64,000 bases of DNA, taken from Buxus sempervirens. Taxonomy: Eukaryota; Streptophyta; Magnoliopsida; Buxales; Buxaceae. The translations under genes were made by a program, and so were the position numbers. The notes beneath the pieces were generated by a model. That model did not search any database, was not told where the DNA came from, and saw only the letters and a list, made by a program, of their open reading frames with translations. Where the stretch lies: contig OX387194.1 in the NCBI GenBank assembly GCA_947561395.2, positions 22,616,048-22,680,047 on the forward strand, written 5' to 3'. Shown here in pieces: positions 38,101-51,087 of this stretch (the first letter of the stretch is position 1; each line of letters begins with the position of its first letter).

Positions 38101-41100
38101 TCCTTCCCATGTACAACAGTACAAGGTAATCTCGTCTAATTTTCTGCAACGTCTCTAGCATGGAAATGGGACTGGCAAACATGATAAAGTAATTTGTTGT
38201 GTGACTTGATAAATAAATTGAAATAAGGTCAATTCCCCCCTTTATAAGAGCATTTATTTCTAAGCTGTTAGTTTACTTTCCAACCTCTCCACCACTTTTT
38301 TCCAAATTGATGTTTTCTTAAACAGTGTGCCAAGATACAATCCTAAATAGGAAAAAAGGCAAGGAATCAGCTCAAGACCCCAAATTCTTAGAAGCTGAAA
38401 GAAATTAACCACATCTAGAACTGCAATCAGCCCACTATTTTAAAGATTTATATGAAGCCTTGATGCTAACGTGGAGCACCTGATAACACAGCTCAGAGTC
38501 CTCAGCCTATCATGCGAACCATCACATAGGATTTATGTGTCACTGACAAACAACAAGCATGAAATTTCTGACTTCCTCTCCAGTATTAGAATCGGACTGC
38601 AAGCTCAGTTCCGTAGCCCTTGAAAGCATTCGACAAGGCTTCATTTACTATGATATAGAGGAATGGTGATGATTGATTAGCTTATTGCTATCCCTTGTTA
38701 TCTGGGGATCCGTTAACATTTAAATCCACCAGTTTATCCATTTACACTATCTTAGATCAAATTCCCTTCCCATCCCAAAATGGTGCAAAATGTGTCAATG
38801 CCTTAAGTCATGCCAAAGCAGTAACTTTAAGCGGATTGATACTTATCTAGTGGGCAAAGCCCCTTATGTGGTACCTAGAAAGGAATTGTGGTAGAAGAGT
38901 TTGCAAATACTTTGTCCTTTTGGTATGTGTTTTGTATCCAACTTGATCGTGTGTATCTGATTGATAATGGAAGGGTCCTTCAAATATTCTGCAGTTATTT
39001 TTACCAGGAGTTCAAAATTTCAAATTCTGAGTGTCAGTTCTGTTATCCTTTTCTCACCAGGGAAGAATGTGACAGACTAACGAGAATTATTCAATCTCGT
39101 GTTGTGGACTGTCCCACAATGAAGGATAGAGGGGATATTAGACAAGAGCAGATACCTGATGGAGCGCTTGGGAATTGTGGTTCTTTTCTGGAAGCTGTTG
39201 AATCACAGTGGCAGACAAGGAATTCCCTTGCAGTGGCCCCTTATATGGCTGGTAGAGTAGATTCTATTTCCCAAGCAGACACACCTGATCTCCAAAACAC
39301 AGCTATCATTGAGGCGAGGAAATGGTTAGAGGAAAGGAAACTGGAATCAGGCTCTAAGTCAGAGATGGATTATGGAACCTGCAGTTTGGATAATGTCATG
39401 GTTGCACATGTTAGTGAGTCATTCCCATGATCTCTTCTTTTACTTTTTGTTTTTGTTTTTTTTTCTTTTTGTGTTGCTGGATTTAAAATAGCAAGTGCTC
39501 AACCTGATTATTCTTCTAATTGATTCCCTTTTTTTTTCTTTTCTGGTAATGTAACTCTGGTAGTTATGATTACTTTATATACTTGAATCTTGATATGTCC
39601 AATTCACATGTGTCTTCTCATTTTCCCCCAATTACATGATAAATTTAAAGACTAGATTCAGGCTGCTGAAAGAAAGACTATTGTCTAAATTTTTTTGTCA
39701 GGTAAAATTAATGTTTTTCATTGTTTTCCATGAAATTACATGTGTTATGTACCTTGGGCCTTCTTTCCTCATCTATCTGTAAATTGTTTTCATTGGGTTC
39801 CATGAAAGCACACCTACCATGTATCTTTTACTTTCTTTCCTCATCTGTCCAGACAATACATGTTAGTTTTAAGGTGCTGTTTTGTTACGGGATATAACAG
39901 AATGTATGAAAGAGCTTGCTGAACTTCATTTAATTGTCCAGGAAACTATATTTATTTAAGATTGTGATGAAATTCCTATCATGAGCATTCTTACTTAGAA
40001 AAAAATCCTCAAGTTGTGTATGCTCATTTTTTGGTGCCTTGATACACATGCAGACATATGTGAAGGTTTTAAATGTCGATGTCACAGTCACTGCTGTTGA
40101 CATGGGGAAATTTCCGCATTTTGGGGGAAAAATTGGGAAATCTCCACCAAGTGTCATATTTTTATATTTAAATTTTTTTTTTTTGGTTTTATTAGTCAAA
40201 TATACTTCAAAATAAATAAGAATATGATAAGAAACATGTATATGTGATAGAGATATCTTGTTAATGGAGGTTTGAATGCACGCATCCCTTATTAACTGCT
40301 TAAAATATTGAAAAATTTCATAATCAAGTGCAAATGGATCTAATAGTCATAAAATGTAATAGAGAGCAATATAAATTTTAAAATTCATAAGTATAATATC
40401 TTAAGTCCATGCTGAATGTCATGTGGACATAAAATCATTAGCATCATCCCCAAGTTGGTCATCATGTATTCTTTCTGAATAATTATAGTATTGTGTCCAA
40501 GCTATAAGTTGATGATGCCTGTCCATTTACGACCTTTCATATGTATCCTAATCATTTATGCAGATATTTACGATTATCCTATGGGAAATATGAATAACAC
40601 GTGGTCGTAGTAGTAACTATAACAACAAAAAGGTGGATAGGGATATGTATGTGGATCATATCATTGGGGTTTGGGTTGCCTAGAAAGACCCCATATTAAC
40701 CTCCACTAGTAGGCACGAATCCATGTTCATTTGAGGTAAACTCTGTTGATCTATAACTTTCTGATCTCCAGGTAGGTCCTTCAGCTCCAGGATTGTGTCC
40801 TTCATTTCCATATGCATTAGCTCCAGGTTAGTGTCTAGCTCCAAGGTGGTAAGCAGTGTTAGGATTGCATCCTTTAGCTCCAACATAATGTACATGTTTG
40901 TCATAAGCTCTAAATAAAAATGGTGCCTGTTAAATATCCACGGAAGTATGGAACAAAATGTGTGGGATAGAGATGCCTGCTCATTTGATTGTAGATGCTT
41001 CTTCCTCTTCTCCATACTCATGGGTTGAGAATATTGTGATTTTTGACTAGCATAGTCTGGACTCTGGATCCTTGGTAGCATGACCAAAGTTGACATTTTT

Positions 41101-43596
41101 AGTAGAGAGACTTAGGGGCCTCTTTAACTCCTTGATTGTCAGCCAGCATTGCTATCATTGCCACATTGCCACCATCTTCGCCACTACTACCTTGCTTTCT
41201 TGTTCATCATCATCCAGTGGTGTAGCCAGGATTTTCATCTAGGGTGGGTAGAGTAGACTCAAAATGGAAGATGAATAGTTGAGAGTAGAAGGATAGTGGG
41301 TGCACTAAAAATTGTAGAGGGGGAAAATTGTATATATAAAATACATAAGATAATTTTTTATAATCTTAGGGTGGGCAGTTACTTAACATAACTTGTATGT
41401 AGCGTTGCCCCTGTTACTACCACTATTTCTAACTTCACTATCATCACCAGATTCAATACTCCATTGACATCATCACCACGAGTGTCCTTATCATCATCAT
41501 CAATAGCACCACAATAATATCTGGAGGCATAGGGCTTAGTAGTACTCCAAATGACTTTGTCAAATGAATCACTAACATTGTTGATATCGTCCCTGTGTTT
41601 ATTAGTTGGTTGATGTCAATTTGCATATCTGCAACAGCTTTAACAATTTCTATGTTAGGAAGACTATCAGGTTTGTCTTAGCACACTCATAGGGTGGATC
41701 CTCGTCATCATCACTCCACAACAGCAAAGTGAATATAATGAGTCACTGGGAGATGAGTCCTCACTTATTCTCCATTTGCTTCATTCTTAATCTTATAGTG
41801 CAATGTATAGTATAATTGCAAAACACTAGCTTTTGGAGCTTCTAATATGTGAGTCAATTATTTTGATTTTGTTTTTAATGGGGGCAAATGTGCTTCAGCT
41901 CCTTTCACATGTTGAAGATGAAGTAGCTTGAACTAGAATCCTCAGGTCTAAGTACCAAAGGCCAAGGGCACAAGTCTGTATATTAGTCATCATCTGCCTT
42001 TTAATGGATCATAATAGTGCCATAAAAAAATTTTTTTTTTGGTAAGTAATGATATTTGATTAATAGAGTAGTAGTTACATAGTAAACACAAGTATGAATG
42101 ATTTTTCCCTTTCCATCCCAAAAATATGAAGAGGGGACCAGATACTATACTCTATCCCATCATAATATGCATACTAACAAGACACAATCATGTACAGAAA
42201 TCACAGAAGACCCCCATCATACTATTCTGAACACACCCCAGAAAACTCCTCTGAAACCGGCCCACAATAAATGTTTGATCTCGCTATCCCATGCTTTGCT
42301 AGCTGATCCGTTATTTCATTAGCTTCTCTAGGCACATGATTGCACGAGGCATTCAGCTCATGTGCCAAGACTCTAGCTCTGCTAATGAAATGAGATAACT
42401 TTAATGACCCAAAGATATCCATGAGCATCCATCTCATGACCGTAGTGGAATCACCTTCAATAATGCATTCTCTGAAGCCCCTCTTTTAGGCCTCCGATAA
42501 ACCAAAAAATAAGGGCCAACATCTTCGCCTGAGTGGAACCCCATCACCCACTGGACCACTAAAATGACTGAAATCTGTCCCACGCTATCCCTCACAACTC
42601 CTCCAATACTAGATGGTCTAGGATTACTAAGGGAACAACCATCAACATTTATCTTCATAATACTAGTCACAGGCGCTCTCCACAGGACCCCTCTCCTCCG
42701 CATGGTCCCCATTAAAGATAAATAACACACCATCCACTCCCTCACAACTTGGGAGCTACTCCACCCTCGGAACTCTGGTATCACAGAAACCCAAAAAGAT
42801 ACATCCAAAATGATCTTGTCAATCACCTATTCCTAGTGAGAAGAGTAGCATGGAAAATTTTGGTGATTTCTCTCCATCCATACGTGTCATACCACTGCAT
42901 GGAAGAGTAGCCCATATAAAATGCGGCCCTTACTCCCTAGGCCTGGTATCCACCACTGTTAGAAGCAATAACATCAATCATCCAAAATAATCGAGCCCAT
43001 ACCCCCTAAGTGAAGTGACCGTGGATGAAAATATGATCATTACTCTCTCCTGCCTCCCTGCACAGAAAGCAAATGTTTGGTGATAAAGCTTATCTTCTCC
43101 ACCTCCTTTATAAAAGATCCGCAGTGTTTATCCTATATGAAAGTGCAGTCCAGAGAAAAGCCTTTATTTTTTAGGGCACCTTTAGGTTTCCAAAGCTTTG
43201 ATACAGGAAAAGTTGTGGCAAGGTGATCTGGACGATGTATACTGAAGAAAGATTTACAAGAAAAGGTCCCAGAGGGAGACAGGGCCCAAACTACCTTATC
43301 ACTAGATGATGGATCCACGAAATAGTCTTTTAGAAAATACAAAAGAGAGGCTAATTCCTCAACCTTAGAAATTCTTAATTCTCTCCTGAAAGATAGGTTC
43401 CAAGATAGCCCCTTACTAGGCCAAGACAGAATGTTAGAAACATGGGCATCAGGGAAGGAGGCAACATAAAATAGTGACGGAAATTGAAGTGCTAAAGTAG
43501 AACCCCCCCCCCCCCCCCCCCCCCCCCCATGAGGAAGGAGGCAACATAAAATAGTGACGGAAATTGAAGTGCTAAAATAGAACCCACGCGCCGCCG

Positions 43597-43634
<38 letters not shown>

Positions 43635-46600
43635 ACCATAAGTCATGGTAGAAACAAATAGATGAATTGGATCCAACACATAAGTGCACATGGGGATAGA
43701 ATGAGTCCACTAGTCTGATAATAGCTTTCCACATGCAAACTTGTAGGCCGAGCCCTCATATTAATAGTCCACCAATTAGCCCCTCTTCCATATTTGCTAG
43801 CTATGACTTGATACTACAGGCTTTCATGCTCGATGCTCTACCACCATAACCATTTAGTCAAAAGAGATGAATTGCAAGAGGCCAAATTTCCAATATCCAT
43901 CCCACCCCTAGCCTTATCCTTGGATACCATCTTCCACTCAATCAAGTGCAACTTCCTTACCCTTCTACCCTCCCACAAAAAATCTCTTTGAGCTCTCTCA
44001 AGATGTCCGCCACCCTTTTAGGCATCCTAAAAAGAGACATACACAAGGAGATTACCCAAGACAGCCTTTATTAATGTGACTCTATCTCCTAAAGACAAGT
44101 AATTACTCTTCCACCTAGCTAATCTCTGTTCAACTCTTTCAATGACTCACAGACCTAGGGAACGCACCAAGGGGCAAACCAAGATATGATATAGGTTGAT
44201 CAAGGGTTGGAGCCAGTGATGTTTTTTAATCCCCCATTCTGCTATTTCTTTTGGTTAGATATTAGGACATCCTTTACGTGTTTTACCACGGTGATTAGGG
44301 AGGAGGTTCTTTGTTATTTGAGGTGTATATCCTGAGAAGTTGTAGGTTCATTTGTGGTCCCCATATCTCATGGGCCCACTTGCTTGTATTGTTTTTCTCT
44401 AAGTTCTATATGTAATATTCTTCATTATCCATTAAAAAAAAATGGATGTCTAGTAGAAACTAATGTAAAAAATAACAAATTGGTAAATCAAATCATTGTT
44501 TAGTTTAACTAGGTAAATTATTGAATTCTATGATTAACTATCCATTGCTAAAGACATCACAAAATATATCAGACTAAATTATTGATAAAGATATAAAATA
44601 TAATTTATAAATTTCTAATAAAGCTGGTGGAGAACTGGACCAATACTTGAGAGTTGCATCCAAGCAAAAAAAAAAAAAGTTTTAGTAGATATAGAACCAA
44701 AACTAAACCAATTCTATGTTGAATCTGTAAATCTGAAATCAAATCCCATTTAAATGGTTGTTCTTGTCAAGCTTATGATTGACATATAAATAGCGAGTGG
44801 ACACACAAATCAATGGCTATGCATGTTATGTTCATATGAGTTCATCCTTTTTTTAATTTGCCAAAGCTACATCCGTTCTTTGTTCCTGGGTTTGTCCTTT
44901 CAATTTGATAATCTATCCTTGCATTATATATCTTGTACAAGGTGGTCCTTTCTTCAATTTTCCGAAACAGCCCCTTTTTCTGGTTTAAGGATTTATCCTT
45001 CTTAGTTATCAAAATTATCCGTATGTCATGTGAACCCAATCGTTTCTTTATTCTTTCAATTTCTAAAACTATCCATAGGTCATTTGGATTTATACAAGTT
45101 CCCTTTTTATCTATCTTGTTAAGTTATCTCATTTGACATTTATTATAAAAAAATGCAGGCTAATGATGTTGAAGTGAGGTCACCTGTTGATATGGCAAAA
45201 TCATACATGCGGGCTCGGCCTTCCTGGGCATCTCCATCTTCGGGACATTTTGGATTTAAGACTCCATCTCCAAGTGGAGTCCATTTCAAGAAAGAGACGG
45301 CATGTTCTTTTAATGATGATTCTTTCACCTCATCTAAGGTACCAATCAGAAAATATATTTCTTATTTATCTTTTATTAATGACATTATTATAAGAGAAGG
45401 AGAAGAAGAACACAGTGGTGCCTACCTCTTCCTTTTTATTTTTTGTAGACACATAACCATGGTACTTCTAAATTCACAGGTACGGAGTTCTAGGAGAAAC
45501 TTTTTATGCGTTGTTCTTTTTATTTTTTATTTTTTATTTTTTTATATATATGCTTTGTGATAGTGTCTATAAATTCACTGGTATGAAGTTCTGGGATAAA
45601 AGTTTTAGGTATTCGTGAGATCTCATTTTTTTTTTTTTTTTCTCTTTCTCGATGAAGATGGTTTAGCTTATCAGGCTGCAGTGTAAAATCAAATAGATTG
45701 GAATTCTTGAGTAATAATGATCCAGTTAAGATAATCTGTAAGGCTAGAGAAGTATAAGCTAAATGAGGTAAAAATGTTGGAGATTGCCTACAAGAAGCTT
45801 GACTGACTAAGAAGTTGCATAAAATTAGATACTGATTTTCAAGATTGACTGAATATGAAATTCCATAAGATTAGCTACTTCATTTTCTTGGCTTTTGGAT
45901 TGAGTTGGAGCTCTGATTATGCTACTTCTGGGTATTTGACTGATATAAACAGTGGGCCAAACTGGATAAAATGTGGAAGAATTAGGCTTGGATTAGAGAT
46001 GAAATATATGTGTGTTGTGTAGGGTCTAAACGGCAAAGGAGAAAATCATCTATGAAAATAGGATAAATCTTTGTCTGATGATGCTTAAACTACAAATGAA
46101 GTTCCATCTCACTATATCATGGTGCACATGAATGTCATGACGTCATGGTTGAATCACCTTGTAGGAGGTACTTGGACCTAAAGGTAAGATAATATGGGGA
46201 ATTGGTATATTTTATATTTCAGATTCCACATCTTTTCATTGTAGCTACATTTCAGCTTACTAAAATTAGATGATAATATCTCCGGTGAAAACACTGGAAT
46301 TAAGGTACCTATTTCTGAAGATCAAATCACTCTTCTTATTGCGTACAAGGCATTGTTTAATGCAGTGAATAAAGAAGTTTAATATTTCCAGAGGTTATAT
46401 AAAAGCCCCCTTAAAAGAAAAATGCTGTAGATGATTGCATCACTTACCCTCAAACATAAATAAATTCAAATGGAAGCTCTTAGATCCCTGTGTCACTGAG
46501 AAATATAGTTGCCATGAAATACCTAACAAACTTAGACACTAACATGAAAGCGGTATTTTTTTTTCGTTGCAACAATTAGCAAGAAAATCTGTCTTTGATA

Positions 46601-49600
46601 TTTGGTACTTTACCTTATATTTGTGTGAAAATTATCATTCCGATTCTCTCTAATTTTATCAGATATTGCATCAGCATCATACCATCCAAGTTAGCTAACC
46701 AAATACTGTGTTTATGGCTTTCTGATACATGTTGGGAAACTGTGGCATCAACAGCCTTCAATTATAGCTGATCCTGCCACCAGTATCAGACTGACCTAAC
46801 AGTTAGTGCCAAAAGTGCAACTCCTGAGCTAAAATCAATTATTTTATAGCTGCCATATTCCTCCTATCCTCCATGGAACTCTTTGAATTTGTGAAATAAA
46901 GGCAGGTAACTCCATCTGGTTTTTCAAAGCAAGTACATTTGATTTTTGTGCCGATAAAAATTCAATTTACAGAAATGATGATAGATTGGCAGGTCCATCA
47001 ACCGATTGTGGAGTTTTACAAATACAATTCTCATTGCCTATATCTAATAAAGATGGTGTAAAAAGACTAGACAATTTCAATCAAGACAAAATCAAACATA
47101 GTTATGTAGGGTGATATTAAAGAAGGTGGGGAGAGAGTATTTCCAAATACCTGTAAATAAGGAATTCATGAAGAATATTGTAGCTGTCTGTAAATGTTAG
47201 TGTTTGTTCAATGGGGAATTCATGAAGAACATTCTAGCTATAAATATTCATGAAAAAAGTGCTTAGATAATCACTATTATATAAGGATTTACTTCATATC
47301 CAGCTGTACTGGATATCATTTAACCAAACTTATGCTTCAGAGCATGAGATTATGGAAAAAGATGATGGAGTAGTTAGTTTCTTAATAAGAGTGCTATAAG
47401 GATGTCAATCAGAGTGATGGTGAATACACTAGGCTCTAGCAATGAAAAAGCAGTTTTGAGTTTGAGCGTAGCGACTTTGCATGAAAATGCCAAAGTTTAT
47501 TTCTCCAGCTAATCCAATCCTCTTGGGTCCCTGCTATAGCAGGACTGAGGACACATTAGTATCACTTGCATGAATTTTACACATAGAAGCAAGTTAGGGA
47601 AAATATCATGGATGATAATAGGGGACCTTGATATATCTGGTGTCTCAACATAGGTAGATTGAATCAGTGGTTGTATGGACATATATTATAAAATAGAAAT
47701 CAAGGATTATTAATGGAAATATTTAGTTGAACAAAGATGGAAGAAGAAATAGAAGAGAAAAGAACAATATGGAGAAGAGGTATTGGATGTCCAAAAGTGT
47801 GCATGCATCTCTTATTCATTTTTTCTATAACAAAATTAGTTATGGCCAAATAAAATTATTAAAGTAAAACTATTCCTTAGAATTTCTTGAAGCCAAGCCT
47901 TGCTAACTCCTTTATTTAAAACTTTTGCCTACTGATCCTTCCATCTTGGCATTACTATATATCTTTTTCAACTGTCTTCTGTGTGGTATTTAAAATTGCA
48001 CTTCATGATCAATTTTAGGGGAATTTTTTAATTTTTAATTTTTTTTGGGGTATGGAGATGTTCCTTCTACTTTTTTTTTTGTACTTACTTATTTTCACAG
48101 ATTGTTGATTTCTTTAATGCTGCATGAGTTGCTTTTTGTGGGGAGTAAGGCTACTGCAAAATATTTCATGCCTAGCTTGCTTTATTATTATATGAATCTT
48201 TTAAGCCTAAGATATTGATATTTCCATGCAGAGAAGGAACTCTCTTGCTACAGGCTCATGGAATATTATGGAGGAAATTCGAAGAGTGCGTGCCAAGGCT
48301 ACAGATAATTTATTAAGATCCGTGTCCAAACCAAACAATCTGTCTACAATAGCATTGGAAAGTAAAGGTGGCAATATGTCATCATCAAATGGTAAAACAA
48401 TAGGAGAAGCAACTGAAGCAGTCCATGATTCAAAGTCTCCACCTGCCATAAAATCTATTGGTGCATCTATGATGCTGGAGAAAGGAATGAATTCAAATGG
48501 TAGTCGTCCAGGTGATTTCCATTTTTTCCCCCTTTACCTTTCCTTGTTTTTTTGGAAATTATGTTGATATAATTACAGTATTCCTATCTTCTGTACCATA
48601 CACACATCAAAAGTAGTTTTTATTTTTATTTTGCTTCTTGTTTGATTGTAATGAAAATGCCTTTGATTTGAATAGGAGTTGTGATTTTACATTGGAAGCA
48701 GATGATAAAAACTATTGATCTGAAAATATCATGGTAAAAGAAAAAAAAGGAATAAGAAGAAACAATCAAAATTCACACATATTGTACATGGTTTGATGTT
48801 GTGAGAGTTAATTACACAAGACTATCCTCATTATATTGAAAAGAAATTACAGTTACAACTTGTATCTCAAATCCCTAGTTACAACCACAATAACAGAGGC
48901 CCCTTAAGTCCCTTCCTTTTTGGATCCAGAGACTTGTGTAATTAACTCTCACTGAATGTGAGCCACTATCTCTAAAAAATCATACTACAAATAGAAGAAA
49001 AATAAGAGCTAAGGATAGAAATTTTACATCATGGTTTTGTTAGTGATCACATGTAGTGAACAATAATTGAATTTAATATTTTTAATTTTATCGAATTTGA
49101 ACTAAATTTCATTATCATGTTTGCATATTATATTTCTTACACAAATACGTGGCATTCTTTTTGGTTTACTGAAATAATGAATATTACTAAATTATTTATG
49201 CCTAAACCGGTAAGTCATTTTACAATCATTATTAAGTCATTTTTTTGGTGTTATTTTTGTGAGTGCTTATGATCTTGAAGTCGATTTATTTTATACATAA
49301 ATGAGCACAAATGGTTTTTACGCATAATTCTTTGGGTATACTTATGTTTTCAGGAGTCTGATTTTTGTTGCAAGATGGAGTTTGTCGAAGGCTTCGAATA
49401 TCTTTATAGGTAGATATATTTCTACCTAGATAATGGGGTATAATGCTTGTTTTATTGAGGGAAATGTCAAAGGCATCTATTATCTCTGCATACTTGCACT
49501 CTTTGCTTGAGGGCAGGGGAGTCTATGGATCATTTGCTGGTTTTTTGCGAGTTTGCCGGCTATATTTGGAGAAGGTTGCTGTTCTTGGCTGGAATACAGT

Positions 49601-51043
49601 GGGCTTTACCTAGTTCTCTTATAGAGTTGGCTGCCCAATGGCGTCTCCCCCATTTGTCTAAAAGAGGGGGAAGTCTATATCTGGTAGTATTCTTTGCTAC
49701 CATTTGGGAAGTGTTGCTGAAAGAAATAGTAAGATCTTTGAAGACATTTCTAGAGGTTGAGAGCTCATCCTCGACAAAGTTATGAGCATTGCAGCAGGCT
49801 GGATTTTGACTTCAGTCGATTGGTCAGATTACGGAGTGGGGGATATCTTTAGGAATTGGGAGGCCTTGATAAATTAGGAATTCAAGCATGTGATGTAAGG
49901 CAGTATAGTTGGCTGGTGTGATGTTTCTCTAGTTGAGTGTTTTTGCTTGCTTTAGTGGATGCTTCCCATTTCTGTACTCTCCTCATTTCGTCCCTCTCTT
50001 CTTTATTTCTAATATAACATTCTCATTAACGATAAAAAAAAAATATCGAAGGCATCTAAAAAGTTGGGGACATAATATAACTATTCAGAGAAATGGGAAA
50101 AGTTATAATGAAATATTACTTAAGGAAATGACATAACCAATTAAGAAATGTTTATACCTTAGTAATCAAAACATTACAAAAGGAATTGACATTAACTTTA
50201 TAATTGAGTGCTCAAAACATTACAGAAGGAAATGGCATTAACCAATTAATACATGTGCATTGCAGCAAGATGTCACGCCTCGAAATAACATGTAATATCA
50301 CTATATTTATAATAATTAATAAATAATATGAATAATTGGGTAATAGGGATCCTAGGATGTAACTGCAGTTTCTACACACCCCAATGTGAAAAGCTAAGTA
50401 AATCCAACTCTCAAGTGCTTGATGTATAAAACATCCATAAGAATAAAATTCCAAAAGAATTGTTAAGATCTTGCACATGTAAGACCACTAAAATCCATAT
50501 GTATTAATCAAAATCATATTAGATTACGCATGAAAAATAAACCAACCACTAATAACAACTTCATTAATAAGGTAATAACAAATGTGTCGGCGAAATTTCG
50601 CTTTTAAGGTGGTGGCGGCACGAAAATGTTCGCAAAATCTGGTGGCATGCCAGCGAAATGTGAAATGTTTCTTTAGATTTCCCCAAATTTCAGGCCAGGC
50701 GAAATTTCCTCAGATTTCCCCACAATGGGGAAATTATGGGGAATTCTTTTTCTCTTGATTCCTTGGCATGCCCCCGAAATTTAAAACCTTGAATGTAACC
50801 CTACATTGCTGAATTAAGACATCAAGTAAATCCCTAAACAAAAGACTATTCTAAGTAGACTACATCAATGTCCAAGCACGCTATATCATGTCCACATCCT
50901 ATACACTGTCTTGCTCTTCACAGGCTGCATTGTACACACATGTAAAATGGTAGGGAGTGAGCAAAATTGCCGGTAGGTATCATTTCTATAGATCAAGTCC
51001 CATGCAGAACTCTAACTGTAGAACTGTACCCTTAAAATAAAAT

Positions 51044-51087
<44 letters not shown>

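Noticed and set aside
40680-41096. 138-codon minus-strand frame as a gene
   Set aside because: It has no recognisable domain and consists of degenerate repeats; it is listed only as part of the intron.
43133-43734. Frames with long poly-glycine
   Set aside because: The glycines come from the poly-C runs in an L1 fragment.
42030-44443. Twin-priming inversion to explain opposite L1 orientations
   Set aside because: Both pieces seem to have their own poly-A/T tails, so two separate insertions are simpler.
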